34,097 nucleotides of DNA from Pleurocapsaceae cyanobacterium CSU_1_1 (GTDB lineage Bacteria > Cyanobacteriota > Cyanobacteriia > Cyanobacteriales > Xenococcaceae). The DNA lies in contig JAAUOU010000045.1 in the NCBI GenBank assembly GCA_012034765.1, positions 1-34,097 of the forward strand. The letters are read 5' to 3'. Within the stretch, counting starts at the first letter, position 1. The number at the start of each line of letters is the position of its first letter. The notes beneath the pieces were generated by a model. It did not search any database. It saw nothing but the letters and a program-made list of their open reading frames with translations, and was not told where the DNA came from. Position numbers and translations under genes: made by a program. Of this stretch, positions 1 through 8,875 are shown piece by piece.

Positions 1-114
1 AAAAAAACCAAAAGAATTTAGCTCCGTTTGCGGTCGGTGCGCCCGTCAACGTTAAACAAACAGCCCAGTAACGGCGTTCTGTCGGGGACTACTTTAGTCT
101 AGATAAGAGTCTAT

Positions 115-172
115 ATGGGAATCCCTCTGCTCCGCAGATTGGGAGATAGTTATCGGTCAAGATCATCTCCCA
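115..172. repeat. Nested short inverted repeats downstream of cruP
   Basis: Two inverted repeats lie close together. TCTGC (126-130) pairs with GCAGA (134-138) across a 3-nt loop, flanked by CCC (123-125) and GGG (141-143) that could extend the stem. TGGGAGAT (140-147) pairs perfectly with ATCTCCCA (165-172). The two structures share bases and are alternatives. The position is about 125 bases beyond the cruP stop codon. It may be a dispersed palindromic element or a transcript-end structure; there is no T-tract to make it a standard terminator. Confidence 0.35.
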
Positions 173-295
173 TAAGCGCATCGAGTCATGCAGAATTGGA
201 GCAACGACTTAAACAAGTAAGACAAATTAGTTCCCAACATCAAAAAGTAAAATTTAAAAGACAATAAATTGAGTTGCTGTTACTGTAATTTAAAA

Positions 296-1843
296 CTAAT
301 CAGTTTTTTTATAATCACTACCTGAACCATATTTCCAAGCATCTAACCAGCGCTGATAATAATATTGCTGAGTTGAGGCTAAGTTTTTAACTAGTGGTTG
401 AGCTAACTTTCCTCCACGATATAAACCGCTATATAACGCTAGGTTAAAATAATGAACCAGCCAACTAATTAAAGAGACAAAGCCGATTTGCGGTAGTAAA
501 GGCAAGACTAGCTTAGGATTAACTAGAGGCAAAGTTTTCGCTAAAGGTGCGAACTGAATTACATCCTGTAAAAATGGTTTGAGTACATCATCTCCCAAAC
601 GATCCATTACGGCAAAAACTCCATCCATCAGGTTATTAATCTGTTCGGGATTAACTTCTTTCCCTATCTCGACACTCATTGTTTGCTGAAATAGCCAGGT
701 AACAGAAATGTTCGGTTGATATGGTTGCAATAAAGCTAAGTCTTGATTGTTTAACTTGTCTAGAGTCAAAGCTTCGTCAATTCCTTGGGTCAAACGTTTT
801 AAATGCCTAACCATTGCCCCAAAACCACCAAAGCTAACGGGAGACTGTCCACCTGCGCTATCACCTACAGGTAAAATTCGATTGAACGGTAATTTGATCG
901 GACTGTCTTTATAGGCAGGGAAAAAACCAAAGAGAAATCTTTTGAATTCTAGCTTTTCTAGTTCAACACCCTGATATTCTGGCAAGAGTCTTAAATACTC
1001 GCTCATAAAATCTTCTAAACTTGGTCTGGCGGGGTCAGCATCGAGATAACTAAACATATAGGTGGTACGACCATCTTTAGCAGGGAACGCTTCCCAAAAA
1101 TACTGACAGCTATTAATGATCGGCGTAAAAGAATAAATCAAATCTCCTGTATTGTTCTCAGGAAAACCTGAACCACAACTACCAACTACCATACAAACTG
1201 CATCAGGCTTCGCTCCGTTTCTTGCCTGTTTGATAATCGGCGAAAAATGACCCATCGCATCGATTAAAAGACGAGTTGTAATTGTCTGTTCCCCAGTTGC
1301 CACTACCACCCCATCAGGATGTACTGTAGCTGATTTAAACGCCGTATTTTCTAATAGCTTACCCCCTGCTTGCAGAAACTTTTGCTTGAGCTGCTCTAAC
1401 AGATATATCGGATCGACACCAATATTCAGCACATCCTTAACCCAAACTTCCGAACCTGCTTCAAAGCTTACTCTGGCGGGATTATATTCAGTAGCGATCG
1501 CTTTTTGTAATTCAGCCTCAGTCAATAATTCTAGGTCAACGAAAGTCTGCAACTCATTACGGGAAATATTCCATTCCTGTTCTCTACCCCGCAATACTCC
1601 CCGCTCAATTAAAGTCACTGACCAACCATGCTGCTGTAAGGCTGCACCGAGCAAAATACCTAGCGTCCCACCACAAATTACAATATCTGTATCAGCCTGA
1701 TGAATATCTGCTGCGCTATTGCTGACAACCTCTGGGGCATCGAGTTTTCCCTCTCGTAAAGCCGACCAAAACTGATCTGCACGACGCAATCTTTCTAGTA
1801 CGTTATCTGGCTGTTGAGACAGTATTTCTGACGTTAAACTCAT
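296..1843 (-). CDS. cruP: CruP-type lycopene cyclase homologue (FAD-dependent)
   Basis: A flavoprotein of the CruA/CruP lycopene cyclase family, 515 residues. A Rossmann FAD-binding segment spans about residues 52-82 (DIVICGGTLGILLGAAL, ending LIERG). It is followed by the family-typical GREQEWNISR block (86-95) and a second flavin-contact region with GDSAGG at 327-332. The length fits CruP rather than the longer CruA. In the family, CruA makes the beta-ionone rings of beta-carotene and CruP is the paralogue kept in cyanobacteria and plants; in plants it has been linked to limiting carotenoid epoxide build-up, so cyclase activity here is not certain. The ATG start at 1843 gives the usual N-terminus. 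It is transcribed alone, away from the regulator fragment at 2.1-2.4 kb. Family assignment is confident; CruP versus CruA rests on length and remembered motifs. Confidence 0.85.
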   Translation of the reverse strand: MSLTSEILSQQPDNVLERLRRADQFWSALREGKLDAPEVVSNSAADIHQADTDIVICGGTLGILLGAALQQHGWSVTLIERGVLRGREQEWNISRNELQTFVDLELLTEAELQKAIATEYNPARVSFEAGSEVWVKDVLNIGVDPIYLLEQLKQKFLQAGGKLLENTAFKSATVHPDGVVVATGEQTITTRLLIDAMGHFSPIIKQARNGAKPDAVCMVVGSCGSGFPENNTGDLIYSFTPIINSCQYFWEAFPAKDGRTTYMFSYLDADPARPSLEDFMSEYLRLLPEYQGVELEKLEFKRFLFGFFPAYKDSPIKLPFNRILPVGDSAGGQSPVSFGGFGAMVRHLKRLTQGIDEALTLDKLNNQDLALLQPYQPNISVTWLFQQTMSVEIGKEVNPEQINNLMDGVFAVMDRLGDDVLKPFLQDVIQFAPLAKTLPLVNPKLVLPLLPQIGFVSLISWLVHYFNLALYSGLYRGGKLAQPLVKNLASTQQYYYQRWLDAWKYGSGSDYKKTD

Positions 1844-2097
1844 CAGTTAGTTTTTCCTCATGGGCAAGGACAAGTAGTTTTTAGTTCTTAAGATTTTGAT
1901 TGTAAACGAAAATTAGGCGTTGCTGATTTAAGCAGAGTGATCTCTATGGAGTTAAATTGTAATATTTGAGATAACCCAAACTAAGAGTGTTAAAAACAAT
2001 GTTGCAAAGAAGGGACTGAAGATAGCATCTTGTTTCATCTGCTTTTTTCCAAATGACAATAAAAGTTAGGATAAAACTAATATCATATTCAGCCTAG

Positions 2098-2400
2098 TCC
2101 TCTTGCCTGCATTTATCTGTTTGGGCTGCAACAGTAAGATCGCAGCACCAACCTGCCAAAATCGATTTCTTAACGCCTCGTGAATTACAAATTGCCGAAT
2201 TAATTGCTTTGGGCAAAACAAACGCAGAAATTGGAAATGAACTTTGGATCACTACAAATTCTGTCAAGCAGGCTTTAAAGCGAATGTTTCGTAAACTTAA
2301 AGTTTCCTCTCGTGCAGAGATGGTTGCACAGCTTTTCGTGACAAAAACAAAACAACAGTCGCCAAGGGAAAAGCTATCTTCATTCACCTCTTTAGATTAA
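2098..2400 (+). pseudogene. Small LuxR-type HTH regulator (PedR-like), start codon missing
   Basis: The open frame from 2098 to the TAA at 2398-2400 encodes a complete LuxR-type helix-turn-helix. It begins IDFLTPRELQIAEL (from 2161), continues GKTNAEIGNELWITTNSVK, then ALKRMFRKLKVSSRAEMVAQ. Cyanobacteria have stand-alone HTH proteins of about 90 residues of this kind, such as the redox-responsive regulator PedR, and this one resembles them. No ATG, GTG or TTG lies ahead of the domain in frame: the only TTG (2209) would cut the HTH in half. The nearest in-frame ATG (2053) is separated from the domain by TAG at 2095-2097. So the gene is decayed, carries a sequence error, or starts at a non-standard codon such as CTG 2107. 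HTH identity is firm; functional status is open. Confidence 0.6.
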
Positions 2401-2565
2401 CAGTCTTCATTAATGCAATTCCCCTTCGTGAATTGACGTGACTCAAACGCGATCGCTTTTTAGGTTCATCAGGAGAGATCGAGATAATTAAGCTTTTTTA
2501 CCTACTGATTGATCTAAGATCTAAAAATAAATCTAAAAATAACAGAATTTTAAGCTACTCATTTT

Positions 2566-4974
2566 ATGGTTAAGTCTCTTCTACCTCCTTCAGATCGCGC
2601 ATCAGCAAATATATCCGATCCTGAAACTAAAACTGTTGCCCTCGATGTGGGAGGGATGAAATGTGCGGGGTGCGTTAAAGCGGTAGAAAGACAACTTGAG
2701 CAAAATTCAGCAGTGGTGTCAGCCTGTGTGAACTTAATTACCGAAGTGGCGGTAGTGAAGTATCAAGCTGCCAATATTACTCCAGAAACCTTAGCGGAGA
2801 AATTAACTAAAACAGGGTTTCCCAGTAAGTTACGGGAAAGCGATCGCAGTATCTATCAAATCGCTCAGTCAAATCAAGCCAAGCGGCAGCAGCAAGAGCA
2901 ACAGTGGACTCAAGAATTAATTACCGCCACGGTGTTGTTAGTTTTTTCCAGTATTGGTCACCTACATCATTTGGGGTTGCCTGTCATAGCTTTGTTAAGC
3001 AATATTTGGATTCACTTTGGTTTGGCGACTTTAGCTTTATTAATTCCAGGGCGATCGCTAATTGTTGACGGTTGGCGTAGTCTTGCTCAAGGAATGCCAA
3101 ATATGAATACCCTGGTGGGGTTAGGCACGGTTAGCGCCTATTTAGCTAGCTGTTTTGCCCTGTTTTTGCCTAGTTTGGGTTGGGAATGCTTTTTTGATGA
3201 ACCAGTCATGTTGCTGGGCTTTATTTTGCTGGGGCGTACTTTGGAAGGAAAAGCCCGTAATCGAGCTTCTACTGCTTTAGAAAAGCTGGTGATGTTACAA
3301 CCGCCTATTGCTCGTTTAATCGGCAAAAAAGAAAACTCCGAGACGATTGAAATACCTGTAGAACAGGTTAAACCTGGGGAATGGTTGCGCGTCTTACCAG
3401 GGGAGAAAATCCCCGTAGATGGCATTGTGATTACAGGGGAAACAACCGTCGATGAGGCGATGTTGACAGGGGAATCTGTAGCAGTGGTTAAAACAAGCTT
3501 GGATCTAGTGCGGGCGGGAACGATCAATCAGTCTGGAGTAATTACTGTTGAAATAACGGGTATTGGTCAAGATACCACTTTGGCTAAGATTATTAACTTA
3601 GTAGAAGCTGCCCAAACTCGCAAAGCCCCAGTGCAGCAGCTAGCAGACACGATCGCAGGTTATTTTGCTTACGGAGTAATGGCGATCGCTACTATCACTT
3701 TTCTGTTCTGGTATTTTCTGGGGACAAATCTTTGGGATTCGGTATTAACGAGTGACCTCCATTCCCTAAATATGCCCATGACAGGAATGGCAGAAATAAG
3801 CCTAACCACTTCTCCTCTACTGCTTAGTCTCAAATTGGCGATCGCAGTTTTGGTCATTGCCTGTCCTTGTGCTTTAGGTTTGGCTACGCCGACAGCGATT
3901 TTAGTGGGAACTAGCATCGGCGCAGAATCGGGCATTCTTATTAAAGGCGGTGATGTTTTAGAGCGAGTCCAGCAGCTAAATACCTTAGTGTTTGATAAAA
4001 CTGGCACTCTAACTATTGGTCAACCCCAAGTTACGGAATGCAGGCCTCTTAGTGAGCTTACTGCGCAACAACTACTCCAGATCGCTGCCTCCATTGAAAG
4101 CGGTAGCAATCATCCCTTAGCTAAGGCAATCATTACCGCAGCACAGCAACAAGATCTAACTCTACTCGACACCAGTGATTTTGCCACAGTCATTGGACAG
4201 GGAATGTCGGCGATGGTTGCGGGGCAACAAGCATATTTAGGTAATCGAGAATGGTTGCTTAACAACGGCATTAAAATCGATCAACAGCAAGAATCTCAGG
4301 CTCAATCTTTAGCAAAATCAGGTAAAACAGTGATTTATCTGGCATATCAAGGTATTTTACAAGGTTTAATCGCCCTTGAAGATAGTTTACGCCCTGATGC
4401 AGCAGCAACTGTTAAACAACTACAATCCTTGAATTTAGATACGGTGTTGCTCACAGGCGATCGCCCAGAAGTCGCCCAAGCGATCGCCCAAAAGCTCAAG
4501 ATTAGCCAAGTTTTCTCCGAGGTTAAGCCAGCAGAAAAAGCGCAGATAATTCAATCTTTTCAGCAAGATAACCAAACAGTAGCTATGATCGGTGATGGGA
4601 TTAATGACGCTCCAGCCTTGGCTCAAGCAGACGTGGGCATATCTCTTCAGGGTGGGACAGATGTAGCGATCGCCACGGCAGATATTGTGCTAATGCAGAA
4701 TCAACTACAAGACGTAATTAAATCCCTGGAACTAAGTCGCGCTACGGTTAATAAAATCAAGCAAAACTTAGCCTGGGCTTTAGCCTACAATGTCTTGGCA
4801 ATTCCCCTTGCAGCAGGGGTTTTGTTGCCTCAATATGGTGTGCTGTTATCCCCAGTGGGGGCAGCAGTGGCAATGGCATCAAGCTCTTTGATTGTCGTGA
4901 CCAATTCTCTGTTGTTGAATAAAGCAGGAGGCAGAAGGAACAATCATGAAAATATATCAATTACAGAATATTGA
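2566..4974 (+). CDS. ctaA: Copper-transporting P1B-type ATPase (CtaA-like)
   Basis: An 802-residue heavy-metal P-type ATPase that moves copper across a membrane at the cost of ATP. The N-terminal metal-binding domain has GMKCAGC at 30-36. The transmembrane metal site is CPC at 433-435, the phosphorylated aspartate is D477 in DKTGTLT, and the hinge GDGINDAPAL is at 676-685. CPC with an N-terminal CxxC domain indicates monovalent copper or silver. Cyanobacteria usually hold two such pumps: CtaA in the plasma membrane and PacS in the thylakoid, which together supply plastocyanin and cytochrome oxidase. The unusual metal-binding box MKCAGCVKAVERQL resembles CtaA as I remember it, but PacS is not excluded. 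The ATG at 2566 follows an AT-rich leader. Heptanucleotide repeats begin at the stop codon. Confidence 0.85.
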   Translation: MVKSLLPPSDRASANISDPETKTVALDVGGMKCAGCVKAVERQLEQNSAVVSACVNLITEVAVVKYQAANITPETLAEKLTKTGFPSKLRESDRSIYQIAQSNQAKRQQQEQQWTQELITATVLLVFSSIGHLHHLGLPVIALLSNIWIHFGLATLALLIPGRSLIVDGWRSLAQGMPNMNTLVGLGTVSAYLASCFALFLPSLGWECFFDEPVMLLGFILLGRTLEGKARNRASTALEKLVMLQPPIARLIGKKENSETIEIPVEQVKPGEWLRVLPGEKIPVDGIVITGETTVDEAMLTGESVAVVKTSLDLVRAGTINQSGVITVEITGIGQDTTLAKIINLVEAAQTRKAPVQQLADTIAGYFAYGVMAIATITFLFWYFLGTNLWDSVLTSDLHSLNMPMTGMAEISLTTSPLLLSLKLAIAVLVIACPCALGLATPTAILVGTSIGAESGILIKGGDVLERVQQLNTLVFDKTGTLTIGQPQVTECRPLSELTAQQLLQIAASIESGSNHPLAKAIITAAQQQDLTLLDTSDFATVIGQGMSAMVAGQQAYLGNREWLLNNGIKIDQQQESQAQSLAKSGKTVIYLAYQGILQGLIALEDSLRPDAAATVKQLQSLNLDTVLLTGDRPEVAQAIAQKLKISQVFSEVKPAEKAQIIQSFQQDNQTVAMIGDGINDAPALAQADVGISLQGGTDVAIATADIVLMQNQLQDVIKSLELSRATVNKIKQNLAWALAYNVLAIPLAAGVLLPQYGVLLSPVGAAVAMASSSLIVVTNSLLLNKAGGRRNNHENISITEY

Positions 4975-5012
4975 TTGTTGATTGTTAATTATTGAATGTT
5001 GAATAATAAATA
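4971..5012. repeat. Degenerate heptanucleotide tandem repeat (STRR-like)
   Basis: Seven-base units run TTGATTG, TTGATTG, TTAATTA, TTGAATG, TTGAATA, ATAAATA, starting at the stop codon of the copper ATPase and ending about 33 bases before the DUF751 start. Heptameric short tandemly repeated repetitive sequences are a known feature of cyanobacterial intergenic DNA. The reading of the last units is loose. Confidence 0.55.
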
Positions 5013-5045
5013 AATGAAATATACAATTTATTAGTATTTAAAATA

Positions 5046-5242
5046 ATGCAGGACTTTTTTCAGAACGTTTCTCGCTATCCCCGCTATCTTATTAGCTTTT
5101 CTTTAGGTATTTTTTGGTTTTTCCTCCAACAGCTAAAACCTTTTCTCAAAAATCCCGTGACAGCGATCGCTTTAGTGGGTTTTTTGTCGGAGGCTTCTCT
5201 CTTTTGTACCTAACTCTAGAAGCAATGCTGGGTATTAGTTAG
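5046..5242 (+). CDS. DUF751 family small membrane protein, apparent -1 frameshift
   Basis: A small single-membrane-segment protein starting MQDFFQNVSRYPRYLI at ATG 5046, a beginning typical of the cyanobacterial and plastid DUF751 (Ycf33-like) family, whose members are about 65-70 residues. Read straight through, it ends at TAA 5211-5213 after 55 residues with an atypical tail. Adding one T to the six-T run 5180-5185, or slipping back one base there, continues as VGGFSLLYLTLEAMLG and ends at TAG 5240-5242. That gives a normal 65-residue protein. The slip site reads T TTT TTG in frame. The restored stop lies 2 bases before the rhomboid ATG, implying translational coupling. The function of the family is not known to me. 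A sequencing deletion is the likelier cause, since four other genes here show the same defect. Confidence 0.75.
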
Positions 5243-5244
5243 TC

Positions 5245-5925
5245 ATGATTCCAATTCACGATGAGAATCCTACCTACAGCACGCCAATTGTAGTTTATGC
5301 TTTAATTGCCATCAACGTGGTGGTTTTTATCCACCAAATAACTTTGGGTGCTGGATTAGATGGTTTTTTTCAACTTTATGCCACAATTCCTCAACAGTTG
5401 AGCGCTAGTTTTGATGGTATACCTACTAATCAACCCGTACCAGAGATTTTAACTTTAATTACCTCCCAATTCCTTCACGGAGGCTTGATGCATATTGCAG
5501 GAAATATGCTCTTTCTCTGGACTTTTGGCGACAATATCGAACACGATTTAGGTCACTTTAAGTTTCTCTTTTTTTATCTAGCCTGCGGAGTCTTAGCTGG
5601 TTTGACTCATTGGTTTTTTGCCATGCAGTCAGGCGTACCTACGGTGGGAGCAAGTGGCGCGATCGCAGGAGTCATGGGAGCATACATAATCAAGTATCCT
5701 AGAGCCAAAATTGTCACTTTACTGCCGTTATTTATAATTTTTACCACGGTACGCATTCCCGCGATCTACTTCCTTGGCTTTTGGTTTGTTCAGCAGGCAT
5801 TTAGCAGCGTGGCATCATTAGGAATGCCCGCCTCGGCTGGAGTTGCCTACTGGGCGCACTCTGGGGGCTTTATCTTTGGCGCAATTTTGGGTCCGATGTT
5901 AGGTTTAATGAGCGATCGCCAATAA
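5245..5925 (+). CDS. Rhomboid family intramembrane serine protease
   Basis: A 226-residue rhomboid protease that cuts transmembrane segments of substrate proteins within the membrane. The catalytic serine is S137 in GASGA (135-139) and the catalytic histidine is H205 in AHSGG. The HxxxN element that stabilises the oxyanion (H83, N87) is present, so the enzyme should be active. About six hydrophobic segments follow a short N-terminus starting MIPIHDENPT, a beginning common in bacterial rhomboids of this subgroup. The loop between the first two segments is long (about residues 33-70). The gene starts 2 bases after the restored end of the DUF751 gene and is probably co-transcribed with it. Substrates cannot be inferred. 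Confidence 0.92.
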   Translation: MIPIHDENPTYSTPIVVYALIAINVVVFIHQITLGAGLDGFFQLYATIPQQLSASFDGIPTNQPVPEILTLITSQFLHGGLMHIAGNMLFLWTFGDNIEHDLGHFKFLFFYLACGVLAGLTHWFFAMQSGVPTVGASGAIAGVMGAYIIKYPRAKIVTLLPLFIIFTTVRIPAIYFLGFWFVQQAFSSVASLGMPASAGVAYWAHSGGFIFGAILGPMLGLMSDRQ

Positions 5926-5967
5926 ATTTATTATCTCCGTGATTAATTAGGTAGAAAATATAAAGTA

Positions 5968-6357
5968 ATGAAAAAAGCAAAATTAACCACTAAAGATGAG
6001 CAAATTGGTAAATGGCGATGTGTTTCAGGTTGTGGTGCTTGTTGTAACCTTGACCCCGAAGAACGACCAGATTTAGAGGAGTATCTCTCACCAAAGGAGT
6101 TGGAAACATATCTCAGTATGGTGGGGGAAGATGGCTGGTGTATTAATTACGACCATGACCATCGTCAGTGCCAAATATATGAGCAGCGTCCTCGTTTTTG
6201 TCGAGTGCAGCCAGATAACTTCCAATCCATGTTTGGCATTGAGCCAGTAGAATTTAATAAATTTGCGATCGCCTGTTGTCAAGAGCAGATTACTGGTGTT
6301 TATGGAGTAGAAAGCCCAGAACTAAAGCATTATCATCAAGAAACTACTCAGAATTAG
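5968..6357 (+). CDS. YkgJ-type cysteine cluster protein
   Basis: A 129-residue protein of the YkgJ/UPF0153 cysteine-cluster family, thought to bind a metal or iron-sulfur centre. The cysteines fall in the expected order: C18, C22, C25 and C26 (CVSGCGACC), then C58, C68, C78 (RPRFCR) and the pair C103-C104. No signal peptide is visible, so it is probably cytoplasmic. It follows the rhomboid gene by 42 bases on the same strand and converges with trpD, 19 bases away. The biochemical role of this family is not settled. Confidence 0.8.
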   Translation: MKKAKLTTKDEQIGKWRCVSGCGACCNLDPEERPDLEEYLSPKELETYLSMVGEDGWCINYDHDHRQCQIYEQRPRFCRVQPDNFQSMFGIEPVEFNKFAIACCQEQITGVYGVESPELKHYHQETTQN

Positions 6358-6376
6358 AATTCTGCCCTTAAACACT

Positions 6377-7423
6377 TCAACTTTTCAGGAAGTTGACCAA
6401 TTCTTCTAATTTAGACCAAGCAGCGCCACTACTGATAATTTCTTGGGCAATGGTAAACCCTTGAACGTAATTTCCCAAAGGTACAAGTTCTCCCACCTGT
6501 AGAGCGAGAGCAGCGTTGAGAGCAACTGCATCCTGCTGTGCCTTTGTTCCCTTCCCCTGAAGTACATTGCGTAAAATTGCGGCATTTTCTTCCACATCTC
6601 CACCTTTTAATTCGCTCAGGGATGCAGGTTTTAAGCCCAATGTTTGGGGATTAATGGTATCAAGTCTAATTTTTCCCTGGTTAACTATCATTAAATCGGT
6701 AAGATCTCCTAATCCTGCTTCATCTAGCTTTTCTCGACCGTGCAGAGCGATCGCTTTTTTAATCCCCAACAGATTTAAAGCTTCTGCCATACTATGAATA
6801 AACTTACTGTCATAGACTCCAATAACTTGTCCTGTAGGACAAAGAGGATTAACTAGTGGTCCTAAAAGATTAAAGATTGTCCTGATTTTTAGAGTGCTGC
6901 GTAAAGGGGCGATACTTTTCATGGCAGGATGCCAGCCACGAGCAAACAAAAAGGTAACTCCAACATTTTCTACTGCTGCGATGACTTTCTCTGGAGAAGC
7001 CGTTAAATCGACTCCTAGATATTCCAAAACATCTGCCGAACCCACTTTACTAGAGGCGGAGCGATTACCATGCTTAGCCACTTTAATACCCGCTGCTGCC
7101 GCCACGAAGGCAACGGCTGTAGAAATATTAAAGGTAGATGAACCGTCGCCTCCTGTGCCACAGGTATCGATTACAGGAACAGCATATTTGCTTAACTGTT
7201 GTTGCCGAGACTGATTTTTTAATACCTGTGCCATCCCTGCTAATTCGCTAGCAGATACTCCCTTAGCTTGAATAGCTGCCAAGATTGCCCCAGATATGAC
7301 TTCAGGAATTTGCGCTGTTAACCATCCCTCCATTAGTTGTGAAGCTTGAGACTGGGAAAGAGATTGATTATCTAGTAGCTGTTGCAGCAAACTACTGAAA
7401 TCTAGAGATTTTTGATTATTCAT
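6377..7423 (-). CDS. trpD: Anthranilate phosphoribosyltransferase
   Basis: A 348-residue enzyme joining anthranilate to phosphoribosyl pyrophosphate, the second step of the tryptophan branch. The PRPP-binding glycine-rich loop [17 protein letters not shown] lies at 86-102 and [10 protein letters not shown] begins at 117, as in characterised TrpD proteins. The length is typical for the family. The ATG at 7423 is the natural start. It is not in an operon with the trpG-like gene 1.4 kb away, which fits the scattered trp genes of cyanobacteria. It converges with the YkgJ-type gene and is divergent from the pentapeptide-repeat gene. Confidence 0.96.
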   Translation of the reverse strand: MNNQKSLDFSSLLQQLLDNQSLSQSQASQLMEGWLTAQIPEVISGAILAAIQAKGVSASELAGMAQVLKNQSRQQQLSKYAVPVIDTCGTGGDGSSTFNISTAVAFVAAAAGIKVAKHGNRSASSKVGSADVLEYLGVDLTASPEKVIAAVENVGVTFLFARGWHPAMKSIAPLRSTLKIRTIFNLLGPLVNPLCPTGQVIGVYDSKFIHSMAEALNLLGIKKAIALHGREKLDEAGLGDLTDLMIVNQGKIRLDTINPQTLGLKPASLSELKGGDVEENAAILRNVLQGKGTKAQQDAVALNAALALQVGELVPLGNYVQGFTIAQEIISSGAAWSKLEELVNFLKS

Positions 7424-7532
7424 GATTGTTTTGGCGAATTTAACCGAATTTCTCGCACTAGATACAGAAGAAGATTTACAATTAGAAACAATATTCTTTT
7501 TAGCTAAATTTGCTGAAAAATAAATTTAATCC

Positions 7533-8033
7533 ATGAAACATTTTCTCCGACTAAGCGCACTTTTGTTGCTGCTAATTCTCTTAATTTTTCCTGTTCCTGC
7601 TATAGCTGGCAGTTCGTCTGCTGTAACTCCCTCCACCTATAGCGAATCTGATTTAATCAATAAAGACTTTTCGGGGAAAGTCTTGCAGAGCGTAGATTTT
7701 GCCCGAGTCGATTTGGCAGAAGCAAACTTCAGCAACGCAGATATTCGAGGAGCAGTATTTAATGCTTCTAATTTAGCAGGGGCTAATCTCTCTGGAGCAG
7801 ATTTTAGCTATGGTTTTGGCTATTTGACTAATTTTGATGGTGCAGACTTGACGAATGCCAATTTTCAGGAATCGATTTTGTCTTTCTCTACTTTTAAAGA
7901 TGCAATTATAAACGGAGCAGATTTTACTTTTGCTGTCTTAGAAAAGTGGCAGGTCAAACAACTTTGTGAAAAGGCAACGGGAGTAAATCCGCAAACTGGA
8001 GTAGATACTCGCGAATCACTAGGATGTAAATAG
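7533..8033 (+). CDS. Exported pentapeptide-repeat protein
   Basis: A 166-residue protein with an N-terminal signal peptide (hydrophobic run of about residues 8-22, likely cleavage after AIA) followed by pentapeptide repeats of the A(D/N)Lxx type from about residue 50 to 130 (for example [20 protein letters not shown]). These should fold as a right-handed quadrilateral beta-helix. The C-terminal part has two cysteines (in KQLCEK and SLGCK) that could form a disulfide. Small secreted pentapeptide proteins of this shape occur in the thylakoid lumen of cyanobacteria and chloroplasts; that location is inferred. Transcription is divergent from trpD. No biochemical role can be read from the sequence. 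Confidence 0.85.
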   Translation: MKHFLRLSALLLLLILLIFPVPAIAGSSSAVTPSTYSESDLINKDFSGKVLQSVDFARVDLAEANFSNADIRGAVFNASNLAGANLSGADFSYGFGYLTNFDGADLTNANFQESILSFSTFKDAIINGADFTFAVLEKWQVKQLCEKATGVNPQTGVDTRESLGCK

Positions 8034-8101
8034 CTTTTGATGCGCAAATAGCTAACTAGATATAAGATATTAGCGATCGCTGTCCTGAAAAACAATCAGG
8101 C

Positions 8102-8875
8102 TTATGAGGTGTAATCTAATACTCTGACTAAAGTTTGATCATTTTTTAAGTAAGATTTTTTAACTTCAAAGCGATCGCTTCCTACCTGAGCAACTTTTAA
8201 ATCTGCTGCTAAGGTTAAAAACTCTTCTACGGGAGCTAAATCGCAGTCTTTTTTACTAGCTACAGCAGTACGATAGTGAGTAGGAATTACCATCCTTGGG
8301 TTGAGAATTTTGACGACTTTTCTTGCTTCTTGAGGATTGTAGGCTTTGATTCCCCCTCCTACAGGAGTTAACAGAATATCTGCACCACTTAGAAGAATTT
8401 TATCTTCTGTTTCTAAAGCCCCAGCAGCACCACCCAAATGCAGTATATCGACTCCTCCTTGAGTCCAGCGCCAGGCAATATTATTGCCAAATCTTCGACC
8501 AGCCTCGCGATCGTGGGCAAGAGAAAATCCTTGAAACTTAATACCTTTAAAGTTATGTACGCCTCGCTGGCTGATAACCTCAGGATTTCCTTTGACTGAA
8601 TTGATTGCTCCTTCATCTGTGAGAAAGCTACTAACCAAAACTACATCTGGCTGCAAGTCGGGTAGAGTGTATCCAGCAGTGCAGCCAGCAGCTTGATAGG
8701 GATTAACTAATATCTTTAAACCATTGCCTGTAAAAAGGAAGCAGGTGTGTCCTAGATATTGGATTGTGACTCCATCTGAATCTTGAGCCATAGCTGGAAG
8801 GCGATCAATCCAGCCTAAAGAAATCGCCGTTGCGATCCCGATCCCACCATCACGGATTAACTGTCGCCGTTTCAT
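8102..8875 (-). CDS. MBL-fold hydrolase-like protein with degenerate metal site, probable Tat signal
   Basis: A 257-residue protein with the overall order of UlaG-like metallo-beta-lactamase-fold enzymes: IQYLGHTCFLF (38-48), HDREAG (121-126), a GGAAGALE segment near 150 and PTHYRT (199-203). The usual HxHxDH metal-binding loop should follow PDVVLVS. Here the sequence is SFLTDEG, so the standard histidines are absent; H43, H146 and H200 remain. The N-terminus MKRRQLIRDGG, a hydrophobic stretch and an AMAQD junction look like a twin-arginine signal, suggesting export as a folded protein. Its ATG overlaps the trpG stop by four bases (ATGA), so the two are translated together. It may be a non-catalytic or differently liganded member. 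Family call good, activity doubtful. Confidence 0.75.
   Translation of the reverse strand: MKRRQLIRDGGIGIATAISLGWIDRLPAMAQDSDGVTIQYLGHTCFLFTGNGLKILVNPYQAAGCTAGYTLPDLQPDVVLVSSFLTDEGAINSVKGNPEVISQRGVHNFKGIKFQGFSLAHDREAGRRFGNNIAWRWTQGGVDILHLGGAAGALETEDKILLSGADILLTPVGGGIKAYNPQEARKVVKILNPRMVIPTHYRTAVASKKDCDLAPVEEFLTLAADLKVAQVGSDRFEVKKSYLKNDQTLVRVLDYTS

Noticed and set aside
115-267. 50-codon frame MGIPLLRRLGDSY ending KFKRQ
   Set aside because: It overlaps the inverted repeats, has no ribosome-binding site, and no family is recognisable; only its lysine/glutamine-rich tail looks protein-like.
2094-2387. 97-residue minus-strand frame
   Set aside because: It is the antisense shadow of the LuxR-type HTH, whose domain is unmistakable on the plus strand.
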